Below are positions 27,830 to 37,319 of a stretch of DNA of 64,000 nucleotides, piece by piece. The notes beneath the pieces are model-generated. The model saw only the letters and a list, made by a program, of their open reading frames with translations. It was not told where the DNA came from and did not search any database. The translations under genes and the position numbers were made by a program. The stretch is from positions 1 through 64,000 of the forward strand of contig CAYUVF010000018.1 of the NCBI GenBank assembly GCA_964448045.1, read 5' to 3'. How positions within the stretch are numbered: the first letter of the stretch is position 1; each line of letters opens with the position of its first letter. The DNA is from CAYUVF01 sp964448045. Its GTDB lineage: Bacteria; Bacteroidota; Rhodothermia; Rhodothermales; Salinibacteraceae.

Positions 27830-30800
27830 ATGGCTTTTTTCCAACGCCTCTGTGCTCTGCTCGTGGCGACGTGCATCCTGTTGAGTGGACCGGCCGCCTC
27901 GGTCGCGCAAGACGCGTACGACCCATCCTGGTATGCCCCTGATGCGCCCCACGTCAAAATCGCAGTCGTCGAAGACGGCGTCTACCGCGTGCCCCAATCC
28001 GCCCTGAATACTGCGGGCGTCCCTGCCGATGTCAACCCCTCCACGTTTCGCCTTGTCGAAAACGGGCGCGAAGTGCCTCTCGACTACCGCGCGGACGAAG
28101 ACGCCCTTATTTTTGTCGGCCAGCGCAATCGGGGGACCGATGAAGTCTGGGCCTACAATTACAACCCCACCTGGCAGAGCAGCACAAACCGCAGCCTCTA
28201 CAGCGACACCACCTTCTACTGGCTCACTTGGGGCGGCGACGCCGGTCAGCGCTATCGGGATGGCTCCAGTGTGGAGGGGCCCCCGACCTCAACCGTGCGC
28301 GATACGCTCCGCCGCGAACAAGACAACACCTACTTTTACGGCGAAAACTCGTGGGATCCGCGCTACACGCCGGGCGAGGGCTACTACTGGCGTAATCTTC
28401 GCCTGAATAGCACCGGGACAAGCGCCCGAGAAACGATCGCCCTCCCACTGGATCGGCTCGACCGCTCCGCTTCGGACTCGCTCACGCTCACCGTGCGCCT
28501 CTGGGGCAGCTCCGGGTCGTGCCACCGTGCGACGCTGGACGTAAACGTAGCGGATAACGGCGGAACCAGCTTCGAGCCCATCGACGAGGTCGAGTGGAAC
28601 CGCTACACAGAAGCAACCCTTTCGGGAACGATCGCTCCCGACCAAGTGCCCTCGACGGGCTCTCTGGACCTCCGGATCACCACCTATGCCGATGCCTCTT
28701 GCGGCACGCCTAACTTTGTGCTGCTCGACTGGGTCGAAGCCGCCTATCCGCGCCGTCTCGAAGCCGATGCCGATGCCCAGCCCGTCTCCGTACCCGCCGG
28801 GACCTACACGTTCAACCTGTCCGGCCACAGCGCACCGCCCACCATCTACAACCCTACTGATGGGACGCGCTACGAAGCTGCCTCCTCGGCCGGATCCGCC
28901 TACACCTTCTCAGCCGCCCCGTCCGCCCCCACGACCTTCTGGGCTACCGGTCCGGATGGATACCGCTCCCCCGTTGCCATCCAACCCGATGCCTCCAGCA
29001 ATTGGGCCGACGCAGCCAACGCTGCCGATTATGTGATTCTGACGACCGATGCGCTGATGCCCACGGCGCAGCAACTCGCCCAGTACCGCGAAGCGCAGAG
29101 CGGATATGCCGTGGAAATCGCCCGCGTGCAGGATGTATTCGACCAGTTCGATTACGGTCGCCCCACCCCCATCGCCATCCGTCGCTTCGTGCGGGCCACG
29201 CAAGAATGGGACACGCCGCCTCGCTTCCTCGCCATCTGGGCCGACGCGCCGTATCCCGTCTACACCGAAAACAACTTCGGCCAAGAGCGCCCGAACTGGG
29301 CCGTTCCCTCCTTCGGCTATGGCCCCTCGGACGGCTGGTTTGCGATGCAAAACAATGGACTCGACGACTGGTCGGAGTCCCTCGCGGTGGGGCGCATTCC
29401 CATCCGCACGAACGCGCAGGGCACAATCTTTCTGGAGAAGCTGCAACGCTACGAAAGCACGCCGCTGGCCGACTGGCAAAAGCGGATGCTGATGCTTGCG
29501 GGCGGTACGTCGTCGAGTGAACAGCGCTCGCTTCAGTTCTACAGCGAGCAGTGGGCGATGGCGGCCACCGGCGTGCCGGGGGACACGCTCTACGCGGCCG
29601 GAATGGACACCCTGTACTACTTCAAGCGCTCGGATGAGGTGCTCGACACGAGCTTTCAGGATTCGCTGGGCGTCGACCTACGCCGTGGGGCCGGATGGCT
29701 GAACTACTTCGGCCACTCGGGCGCGCAAACGTGGGAGATCGTCACCGATCCGCCAGACGACTTCGACAACGCCGGGCGTCTACCGTTCGTCGTTTCGCTG
29801 GCCTGCAAGACGGGCTCGTTCGCTGGCGGACGATTCGAAGAGAAAGATGAACCATCACTCGGAGAGGCGCTCGTGGTGGGCTCGCCGAATGGCGGCATTG
29901 CGCACTGGGGCACCTCCGAACTCGGGAATCTGCTGCCCTCGGCGCGGCTCAATGATGCCGTCATCGAACGTGTGTTTCAAGATACGATGCGGGTTGCTGG
30001 CCTCGCCATCCAGGAGGCCAAAGCGGCCATCAACGACGCGTTTGGACAGAGCACCCTGTACGCGCGCCACCTCCTGCAGTATGGGCTGATCGGCGATCCC
30101 GCTCTGCAGCTCAACCTGCCGACGCGGCCCGACTTCCACCTGTCCCCGGAGCTCGTCCGAACGTCGCCGCTTGCCCCCACGCCCGGAGAGAGCCTGACGC
30201 TGTCGGTAACGCTCCGCAACCGCGGCCTCGTCCCGGCCGATAGCCTCACGCTGGAGGTGACGCACGAGCGCCCCGATGGCGAACAGAACACGCGCGCCCG
30301 CCGGATTTCCCGCTTCCCGCTGGAAGAAAACATCGACTTCTCCTATCTGCTCGATGAGGGCACGCTGGGCTCCAACACCTTCCGCGTCCGCGCCGATCCG
30401 GCCAACACTTACGCCGAAACCAACGAAGCCAACAACGAAACCGACAAGACAGCCACTGTCTCCAGTACCGGGCTGGCCATCGTTCGCCCACTGGACGAGG
30501 GTATCGCCCTTTCGACGGCCCCGACGCTGCGCTGGTACGTTGCACGACCGTCGACCGAGTCGATTCCCGTGACCGTTGAGCTCGATTCGGTGTCGACCTT
30601 TGACTCAGACGCCTTCCAGCGCGCCGAACTCTCGGCTGATGGCATCTCCCTCGACTGGCAGCCTCCTATCGCTCTCGACGATGGCGTGACGTATTTCTGG
30701 CGGGCTCGCATTGCAGACGGCACCCCCAATGCCACCTGGCAGTCGGGCTCTTTCACCGTGCGCACTGAGCTAACAAAGACCGGCTGGCTTCAGCAAGATG

Positions 30801-32764
30801 CCCAGCTTGCCGAGGCCTCCGAACTGTCGCGTCTTCACTACGAGAATGGGACGTGGAATTTTGATCCTTTTGAACTTGAAATAAAGGCATCTTCCGAGCG
30901 CGGTGCTGGTGTTCAAAAGGGACAATTCGTCGTAGCAAGTACCCAACGATACGAGCGTCTCGGTCGAGGATTTGGCGTACTGGTCATTGACGATACCACT
31001 GGTCAAGTCAAGGATCACGCTTCCTTCTGCACCTACGAAGTGCCCGAAACCTTGCTCGACGATGAACGCTGCACAGGAAACGTCGACGGGGAAGCGGCTA
31101 TCGACAATCTCCAGTCTTTTCTGACGAGCGTAAGGAACGGCGATTACGTCTTCACACGCACCCGTCATCTTGGCCGGCGCAGCGGACCGACGATTCCGAC
31201 TGAAGTCAAAGACCTTTTTTGCTCGCTCGGAACCTCAGGCCGTCAGTGTGACGATGAGGCGGCGGTGACCTACAGCGACAGCATCGCAACGCTCACCTAC
31301 AATGACCTCTGGTTGATGCAGGCACGCAAGGGGTTCCCGGAGGAAACGGTCGAGCGCGTCGCTCGGAGCGACGAAGACACGAACGAGATCACGCGCCGGA
31401 CGCGCCTACCTTTCGCTCACGCCAGCGGCCAAATCACTTCTCCCCGTATCGGACCGGCTGCTTCCTGGACGGAAATCGATGGGATAACCTCTTTCCCGTC
31501 TTCCACCGGCGAGGTGCGCATCGATGTGCTCAACGGCACAGGATCATCGGTGCTGCAAACCATCCGGCTCAAGGCTTCGGCTCCTCCCGAGCGCCTCGCA
31601 GACGTCGACGCTACCGACCACCCCTTCATTCGCCTACGGGCGACGCTGGCCGATTCGACCAACCGCGTCGCTCCACAGCTCTCGGAATGGCGCGTTGCGC
31701 ACACGGTCACGGCCGATCTCACCGGCGACCCCGCAGCCCTCCAGTCTATCCCCGATACGTCCCAGGAGGGGCAATCGCTTTCCGTTCGCCTGCCCGTCAT
31801 CAACCTGGGGGCCACCCCATCGAACGCGGTTCGGGTGCGCTATGACATCACCGACGCCTCCAACCGCACCCAAACGGTAGCCGTCGATACGCTGTCGAGT
31901 GTGGACCCAGGTGATCCGCAAGTTAGCGAAGTGACACTCTCGACCGTCGACCTGAGCGGCGAAAACGTAATCACAGCAACGATCGTACAGACCGGCGCGC
32001 CAGAGCCGATTCCGTTCAACAACACCCTCGTACGCAATTTTTACGTCCGGCCCGACCGGACGTCTCCCGTACTTAACGTCGTTGCCGATGGACAGGAGCT
32101 GCAACGCAACCCTGAGCCGGTCACCAATCTGCAGGATCCCAGCTTGCCATTCGTATCGACGCAGCCCACCATCGAGATTCGCATGACCGACGAAAATGCT
32201 TTCTTCCCGCTCTCGGACACCGCGCTGGTGGACGTGCGGCTCGATGAGCGGCTGATCCCCTTCTCCAGCCCGGATCTCACCTTCGAGCCCGCCTCCGCCC
32301 CCAGCGATGAGGCACTCATCTTGTTTACGCCGGACTTCAGCGGACAGGACACCACCCATACGCTTCGTGTGGAAGCGGAGGATGCAAGCGGCAACGAGCT
32401 CGACGAGCCATATCAGACCCACTTTCGCGTTAGCACCGAACAGGTGATCCGCGACCTGTACCCGTATCCAAACCCGATGAACACGCACACGACCTTTGCC
32501 TTCCGGGTTGAGGGCGGGACGCACTCTCCACGCGACTTCACCCTCCGGATCTATACGCTCTCCGGCCGGCTAATTCGCACGTTCGACGGTGTCGACGTGA
32601 ACGAGGGGGCCGGGCTGCGTATCGGGTGGAACAAACTGCGCTGGGACGGCCGCGACGAGGACGGTGACCGTGTGGCGACCGGCGTGTACCTGTACCGCGT
32701 GTCAATGCGCGGCGACGAGGGCACGTTCGAGGGCGACGTAGAGAAGATTGCGGTGATCCGGTAG
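27830..32764 (+). CDS. PorU-like C25 (gingipain-family) peptidase with CARDB, ILEI-like and FlgD-type domains
   Basis: A 1644-residue secreted protein: signal peptide about 1-26 (ends SVAQ), a beta-rich N-terminal part, and a C25 peptidase core with His629 (YFGHSGAQTW) and Cys659 (VSLACKTGS) as the probable dyad. CARDB-type beta domains follow (about 765-880 and 1300-1400), an ILEI/PANDER-like domain at about 1010-1175, and a FlgD-Ig-like C-terminus (YPYPNPMN...GVYLYRV, about 1540-1644) as in type IX secretion substrates. PorU in this family is the sortase that releases the C-terminal signal and joins cargo to anionic LPS. At 1644 residues it is longer than usual PorU (about 1150). A gingipain-like cargo protease is the alternative. 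Confidence 0.85.
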   Translation: MAFFQRLCALLVATCILLSGPAASVAQDAYDPSWYAPDAPHVKIAVVEDGVYRVPQSALNTAGVPADVNPSTFRLVENGREVPLDYRADEDALIFVGQRNRGTDEVWAYNYNPTWQSSTNRSLYSDTTFYWLTWGGDAGQRYRDGSSVEGPPTSTVRDTLRREQDNTYFYGENSWDPRYTPGEGYYWRNLRLNSTGTSARETIALPLDRLDRSASDSLTLTVRLWGSSGSCHRATLDVNVADNGGTSFEPIDEVEWNRYTEATLSGTIAPDQVPSTGSLDLRITTYADASCGTPNFVLLDWVEAAYPRRLEADADAQPVSVPAGTYTFNLSGHSAPPTIYNPTDGTRYEAASSAGSAYTFSAAPSAPTTFWATGPDGYRSPVAIQPDASSNWADAANAADYVILTTDALMPTAQQLAQYREAQSGYAVEIARVQDVFDQFDYGRPTPIAIRRFVRATQEWDTPPRFLAIWADAPYPVYTENNFGQERPNWAVPSFGYGPSDGWFAMQNNGLDDWSESLAVGRIPIRTNAQGTIFLEKLQRYESTPLADWQKRMLMLAGGTSSSEQRSLQFYSEQWAMAATGVPGDTLYAAGMDTLYYFKRSDEVLDTSFQDSLGVDLRRGAGWLNYFGHSGAQTWEIVTDPPDDFDNAGRLPFVVSLACKTGSFAGGRFEEKDEPSLGEALVVGSPNGGIAHWGTSELGNLLPSARLNDAVIERVFQDTMRVAGLAIQEAKAAINDAFGQSTLYARHLLQYGLIGDPALQLNLPTRPDFHLSPELVRTSPLAPTPGESLTLSVTLRNRGLVPADSLTLEVTHERPDGEQNTRARRISRFPLEENIDFSYLLDEGTLGSNTFRVRADPANTYAETNEANNETDKTATVSSTGLAIVRPLDEGIALSTAPTLRWYVARPSTESIPVTVELDSVSTFDSDAFQRAELSADGISLDWQPPIALDDGVTYFWRARIADGTPNATWQSGSFTVRTELTKTGWLQQDAQLAEASELSRLHYENGTWNFDPFELEIKASSERGAGVQKGQFVVASTQRYERLGRGFGVLVIDDTTGQVKDHASFCTYEVPETLLDDERCTGNVDGEAAIDNLQSFLTSVRNGDYVFTRTRHLGRRSGPTIPTEVKDLFCSLGTSGRQCDDEAAVTYSDSIATLTYNDLWLMQARKGFPEETVERVARSDEDTNEITRRTRLPFAHASGQITSPRIGPAASWTEIDGITSFPSSTGEVRIDVLNGTGSSVLQTIRLKASAPPERLADVDATDHPFIRLRATLADSTNRVAPQLSEWRVAHTVTADLTGDPAALQSIPDTSQEGQSLSVRLPVINLGATPSNAVRVRYDITDASNRTQTVAVDTLSSVDPGDPQVSEVTLSTVDLSGENVITATIVQTGAPEPIPFNNTLVRNFYVRPDRTSPVLNVVADGQELQRNPEPVTNLQDPSLPFVSTQPTIEIRMTDENAFFPLSDTALVDVRLDERLIPFSSPDLTFEPASAPSDEALILFTPDFSGQDTTHTLRVEAEDASGNELDEPYQTHFRVSTEQVIRDLYPYPNPMNTHTTFAFRVEGGTHSPRDFTLRIYTLSGRLIRTFDGVDVNEGAGLRIGWNKLRWDGRDEDGDRVATGVYLYRVSMRGDEGTFEGDVEKIAVIR

Positions 32765-32765
32765 C

Positions 32766-33887
32766 TCACAAGAGCATGTCATCATAAAGCTGAACGAGCC
32801 GAGAACCCATTTTTTTCCATCGATACTGCTTAGAGGCCTCGCGGGCAGCTCGGGAATGCATCCGATATTCGTCGGGGTTCGATTGCCACCGCCTCAGTAC
32901 CTGAACAGCCGCCTCGGCATCGCCGGGGGGCACTACGGCTCCGCAGTTATGCATTTCAATAAAGCGGCGCCAGCGAGGAAAGTCAGAGCAGAGAATGGGT
33001 AATCCAAAGTACAGGTATTCGTAAAACTTGGTGGGAATTTTCTGGATTTGATTCGGGTGATTTGTGCCGAGCACAACACCAACATCTGCAGCTCGGAAAT
33101 ACGGGATCATATCCTCCCACGGAACATAGCTGTCCCATCCGACGCGCCGAACAATATCATCTAACTCCTCTTTTTGAATCCGCTTCTCTGCTTCTCGACG
33201 CACTGATTCTATATAACAGACGCCCACCAAATCAAGCTGCCAGTCGACTCCTGTCTGTTTGATTGTGCAAGCGAGATCAATAAGTTGAGATAATCCTCTT
33301 CCGCCCTCATTACTCATCACGCCCGCATACAGCAGCCGAAGCGGATCTGTTGGCTCGGGGTTTCTATCTTGGATGTGGTCAGGAGGTCTGAAGTAATTCG
33401 CAATGTGAGTTGTGGGTACTCCTGATGGCTGGGTAATGCGGGCTTGGGCGGTATTGGCAATAACAACATGATCCACCCACGAAAAGCACCACCGCTCCAA
33501 GGCGCGAATCAGCCGACCTTCTACCGGACCATGCCAGCGGTAGTCCTCGTGCATATCGTAAATTACACGCCCCCCAGCGGTTTTCTTTAAGAAGTACCCA
33601 ACCGGAATGAGCTCAGGATCGTGGAAGTGATAGCAGTCGGCCTCAAGCGCACGAGCCACCCGATACGCGGGCCACTGAAGCCAGATGCGCTGAAATCGTC
33701 CGCGGACCTCCGGCAACGCCACGATGGGAATCCCATCGACCACTTCTGAGCGCTCGTGTGGCGCCACCAGATGAACATCGTATCCCGCATCCCGCAGCGA
33801 CTTAAGCTGCTTGTGGAAGATCCGCGGGTCGAAGGGGTGGTGAACCGTCGTGAGATGTGTAATTCTAGCTTTTGGCCATCTCCACAT
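32766..33887 (-). CDS. Glycosyltransferase family 4
   Basis: A 373-residue GT-B enzyme opening RITHLTTVHHPFDPRIFHKQ and with the donor-binding loop KIPTKFYEYLYFGLPILCSDF near residue 285. It should add one sugar to the growing repeat unit. Its stop lies 2 bases from the stop of the convergent C25 peptidase gene. It begins a second AT-richer minus-strand glycan block. Donor unknown. Confidence 0.87.
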   Translation of the reverse strand: MWRWPKARITHLTTVHHPFDPRIFHKQLKSLRDAGYDVHLVAPHERSEVVDGIPIVALPEVRGRFQRIWLQWPAYRVARALEADCYHFHDPELIPVGYFLKKTAGGRVIYDMHEDYRWHGPVEGRLIRALERWCFSWVDHVVIANTAQARITQPSGVPTTHIANYFRPPDHIQDRNPEPTDPLRLLYAGVMSNEGGRGLSQLIDLACTIKQTGVDWQLDLVGVCYIESVRREAEKRIQKEELDDIVRRVGWDSYVPWEDMIPYFRAADVGVVLGTNHPNQIQKIPTKFYEYLYFGLPILCSDFPRWRRFIEMHNCGAVVPPGDAEAAVQVLRRWQSNPDEYRMHSRAAREASKQYRWKKMGSRLVQLYDDMLL

Positions 33888-34010
33888 CTATTTCCAATGC
33901 TAATCATTTGTTTAACTCTGACTGAAACTGTCTTTATGGGCAGTGTTTGAAAACTTGTATTTGCGGGAGCAGCGCCGGATGAAGTGCAGCTTAACCACCA
34001 CCAGGTAGCA

Positions 34011-35012
34011 CTACGATGGAAAGGTAACGGGATCAACCTGCTTTCCACTTTTTCCAGTCACTCCATGTGTGTACGCGATAAATAATACTCTTAATCGAAG
34101 ACACTTAAAATTATCAAATGCTATTATAGCCGCTACACCACGCACCAAATGCACGAGTCCTACTACATAGCCATACCATCTTCCAAATGGTGTTTGTGCG
34201 TGACGTCGAACGATCAGAAGCTTATTGCGAAGCGCATAATATTTGCGCCAATAGGATCGAATCGGACGTTTTCGCAAGAAGCGATCAAGCAGGGTATTGG
34301 GAAGTTTCTTATTTTCTTCTGCATCATGGTGTATGACCTTGCTATTTCTAACCAAATAAACTAGTCCATTTTGTGACAAACGAAATACATATTCATTATC
34401 ATCAGCATGGATAAAATAGTCAGCCTCCGGTAGACCAATCCTGCTTACCGTTGTCGCCCGAACCATCAATCCAACGAAGGTGGCATATCCAATCTGCTCC
34501 CAACATCCCCCCTCTTTGCCCACCAGGTCATATTTCATCTTCAAGGGGTGATACCATCCCACCGAACCCTTTTGCATAGAACCATCAGGGTTTACCCTTA
34601 GTGAGGTGAGCGCCACTGTATCCTCGTTGTGATGCAGCCCTGGCGCAAAGAGCTGCTCCAGCGCATCAGAAACCGGCTCGGCATCGTCGTCCATTACCCA
34701 GATCCAGTCGACCTCGCGCTCCATCGCCCGCCTCATTCCTGCGTGAAAGCCGCCAGCTCCTCCCCGGTTCTCCTCCAACGCCAGCAGGTCAACCTCCGGA
34801 TATGCCTCACGTACCATCGCTCGCGTACCGTCGGTGCTGGCGTTGTCGACCACGATAATCTCCGCCAGCGGATGGGTCTGCTCCTGCAGCGCGTCGAGAC
34901 ACTGCTGTAGCAACGCCTTCCGGTTGTACGTGACCACTACCGCCGCTACACGCTCCTCCGCCTCCAGAGACTTTTCTTTTTCGGAAGAACCAAATCCTAC
35001 TCGTTTTACCAT
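34011..35012 (-). CDS. Glycosyltransferase family 2, chimeric copy A
   Basis: A 333-residue GT-A enzyme with AAVVVTYNRKALLQQCLDAL, VVDNASTDGT and the metal-binding WVMDDDAEP triplet. Residues from about 21 to 137 are encoded by DNA identical to part of copy B (35665-36016), whereas the remainder is different, AT-rich and includes the acceptor-side element FIHADDNEYVFRL. This family (GlfT2-like/rhamnosyl-type) uses nucleotide sugars; donor unknown. A GC jump coincides with the repeat boundary, so the gene looks like a recombinant of a foreign 3' half and a local 5' half. Confidence 0.9.
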   Translation of the reverse strand: MVKRVGFGSSEKEKSLEAEERVAAVVVTYNRKALLQQCLDALQEQTHPLAEIIVVDNASTDGTRAMVREAYPEVDLLALEENRGGAGGFHAGMRRAMEREVDWIWVMDDDAEPVSDALEQLFAPGLHHNEDTVALTSLRVNPDGSMQKGSVGWYHPLKMKYDLVGKEGGCWEQIGYATFVGLMVRATTVSRIGLPEADYFIHADDNEYVFRLSQNGLVYLVRNSKVIHHDAEENKKLPNTLLDRFLRKRPIRSYWRKYYALRNKLLIVRRHAQTPFGRWYGYVVGLVHLVRGVAAIIAFDNFKCLRLRVLFIAYTHGVTGKSGKQVDPVTFPS

Positions 35013-36016
35013 GACACCAGTGCCTCACTGCGAATTTAAATGACTGATTGACTCAGCAGAGGATACTGCTTTTCACTACTCAGCGAAGCGCGCGGGATCA
35101 ATAACTTTACCATCACGTCCCCGGATTCCATGTAGGAAGCCTAACCCAACAACCCAAACCCGTCTCCATTTATTGTTCTCGTCGTACAACATGGTCGACA
35201 AGATCCGGCGCAAAACTTGATATAGGGCACTGCCATATCCCCGGCAGCGTTGAAGCAAGTCGGATTCGTGCTTGTGAAGCGCAAGCATGGGATTCCGGTA
35301 TCGATAATAAAACCGCCAGTAGTACGAAAGAGGCCGGTTGCGCCACGGCTTCTCCCCAGGTTTCGGCGGTGGTCCCGAATCGGCCACGTGATGCGTAATG
35401 CGACTTGAACGAACAAGGTAAAGCCGACCCACCTGGGCTAACCGCATACAGTATTCAACGTCATCATACCAGATGAAGAACCCAGGATCCGGCAAGCCCA
35501 CCTGTCTGACTACTTGTTTCCGCACGAGCAGCCCGACGAATGAGCCGTATTTGATTTCGGTAATGGAATCTTTAGCGGGTTTAACCGCAACGATTTCCAT
35601 CTTCAGAGGCTGATACCACCCGGTCTGATCGTACTGTGGACGTCCATCGGGGAACATTTTCAGGGAGGTGAGCGCCACTGTATCCTCGTTGTGATGCAGC
35701 CCTGGCGCAAAGAGCTGCTCCAGCGCATCAGAAACCGGCTCGGCATCGTCGTCCATTACCCAGATCCAGTCGACCTCGCGCTCCATCGCCCGCCTCATTC
35801 CTGCGTGAAAGCCGCCAGCTCCTCCCCGGTTCTCCTCCAACGCCAGCAGGTCAACCTCCGGATATGCCTCACGTACCATCGCTCGCGTACCGTCGGTGCT
35901 GGCGTTGTCGACCACGATAATCTCCGCCAGCGGATGGGTCTGCTCCTGCAGCGCGTCGAGACACTGCTGTAGCAACGCCTTCCGGTTGTACGTGACCACT
36001 ACCGCCGCTACACGCT
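34603..36016. repeat. Perfect 352-bp direct repeat shared by the two GT2 genes (34603-34954 and 35665-36016)
   Basis: The two arms are identical base for base over 352 positions, 1062 bases apart, and diverge abruptly at both ends (after GAGGTG on one side, after ACACGCT on the other). Both arms encode the N-terminal donor-binding half of a GT2 enzyme. Crossing over between the arms would delete exactly one gene equivalent and leave one chimeric gene. Confidence 0.97.
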
Positions 36017-36020
36017 TCAT
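35076..36020 (-). CDS. Glycosyltransferase family 2, copy B
   Basis: A 314-residue GT-A enzyme. N-terminal half identical to copy A (VVDNASTDGT, WVMDDDAEP); the C-terminal half diverges but keeps the same frame of motifs (GWYQPLKME, FIWYDDVEYCMRL, YYWRFYYRYRN). The C-terminus ends DGKVIDPARF, as in copy A (GKQVDPVTF), so the two are genuine paralogues in the diverged half too. It starts 3 bases after the mutase-like gene stops, implying one transcript. Confidence 0.92.
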   Translation of the reverse strand: MKRVAAVVVTYNRKALLQQCLDALQEQTHPLAEIIVVDNASTDGTRAMVREAYPEVDLLALEENRGGAGGFHAGMRRAMEREVDWIWVMDDDAEPVSDALEQLFAPGLHHNEDTVALTSLKMFPDGRPQYDQTGWYQPLKMEIVAVKPAKDSITEIKYGSFVGLLVRKQVVRQVGLPDPGFFIWYDDVEYCMRLAQVGRLYLVRSSRITHHVADSGPPPKPGEKPWRNRPLSYYWRFYYRYRNPMLALHKHESDLLQRCRGYGSALYQVLRRILSTMLYDENNKWRRVWVVGLGFLHGIRGRDGKVIDPARFAE

Positions 36021-36023
36021 ATC

Positions 36024-37319
36024 TCACCACGTGACTGTATTTCCAATGAATAAACCGTCACGCAATGAATCGGCAATCCCCTGAAAGGTCCACCGCCCAT
36101 ACCGCCCCATCATGAGAACATCATTGGCCTTTAGTAAATCCAGTGCTTCATCTCGCCAATTGGAATCCGGCCAGGACCATGTATAGGCTACATCAATCCA
36201 AGTAGGATCGACGACTTCAGGCTCCGCGATATATCCCCATTCGGTAAGCTCTTCCAACACCTGCTCGGTATACTGCTCCACCTCTTTATCCGAGGGACGA
36301 TCACCCCCTGGATACGCTCTCTCAACGTAGATACTTACCCGATCTTGGGGTTCTTCTCTGGGAAGAAAATCAGAGTCCACATTGGAATAAAAACCTACGC
36401 GGTGAAATCCCGACACGCTTTCCGGCACATAGATCCAGTGATAGTCCGGACACCGCGGCCCCTGCAGGGCCCCAACATTGAGCACAAGCACAGAAGTAAA
36501 AGGATCGGTCCGAGCCTCCGTCGAAAGCCTTGTTATATCCAGCATTCGATTAAGCGGAAGCGTTGAAAGCAAGACCTCGTATGACAGATGGGTCCCATCC
36601 GCAAAGGTGACTACCTTCTTATCGACATCAACGTGCGTAGCCTGCTTTCCATAGCGGACATCACACCGATCAGCTAACCGCTGCATCAGCACATTGAGCC
36701 CCCCCTTGGGATAGAGAAAATCGACATTGTAGCCAACTTCCTCGGCCGCACCGAACGCGCCTCGGATTACATCTTCGACCGTGGCAGGAGATTTGTACGG
36801 ATCTTGCGGTGCAATGTCTTGCCAGAGCCCAGCAGTATATAACTCGTGAAAGGGCGCAAAAAAAAGATCAAAAAGAGCATCACCGAAGTGGCTTCGTAGC
36901 CATTTATCCATGGTAGGCCCCGGTTGCTCCGGCGAATTGACCATATCCACAAGCGCATCAGCCGCAAACTCATCGCTGAGTTGGTTCAAATGATTTTGCA
37001 TCGGATAGGGAAGATAGCAATTATGGGACGGGAGATACACCGCCGAGTCGCGCTGATACTTCTCCAACGAAACCAAGCGAGCCATAAACCGCTTGACCGC
37101 AGGATCACCCCCGAAAATCCAGTGTCCACCACCGATCTCAAACCGATAGGTCGATTTATCCTCGGGCCGCCGGTGGAGTCGCTCCGCCCCCCCAGGCTCC
37201 ATGTAATAGGAAGCACAAATGCCACCTGGCTCTCTTCTGGCCTCATAAACAGGACAACCTGATGCGAATCCGGCAGACAACCCCGTAATTCCACCTCCTA
37301 ATATAATGCCTCTTTCCAT
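36024..37319 (-). CDS. UDP-galactopyranose mutase-like FAD-dependent protein
   Basis: A 431-residue flavoprotein. N-terminal FAD loop ILGGGITGLSAGF, EARREPGGICAS, then GGGHWIFGGDP (substrate/flavin region) and a C-terminal RYGRWTFQGIADSLRDG that positions the flavin in UGM/amine-oxidase-like proteins. UGM interconverts UDP-Galp and UDP-Galf; other NAD(P)-binding protoporphyrinogen-oxidase-like roles are possible, so the reaction is inferred from family and from neighbouring GT2 genes of the type often found with Galf synthesis. It is the first gene of the second AT-richer glycan block. Confidence 0.78.
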   Translation of the reverse strand: MERGIILGGGITGLSAGFASGCPVYEARREPGGICASYYMEPGGAERLHRRPEDKSTYRFEIGGGHWIFGGDPAVKRFMARLVSLEKYQRDSAVYLPSHNCYLPYPMQNHLNQLSDEFAADALVDMVNSPEQPGPTMDKWLRSHFGDALFDLFFAPFHELYTAGLWQDIAPQDPYKSPATVEDVIRGAFGAAEEVGYNVDFLYPKGGLNVLMQRLADRCDVRYGKQATHVDVDKKVVTFADGTHLSYEVLLSTLPLNRMLDITRLSTEARTDPFTSVLVLNVGALQGPRCPDYHWIYVPESVSGFHRVGFYSNVDSDFLPREEPQDRVSIYVERAYPGGDRPSDKEVEQYTEQVLEELTEWGYIAEPEVVDPTWIDVAYTWSWPDSNWRDEALDLLKANDVLMMGRYGRWTFQGIADSLRDGLFIGNTVTW

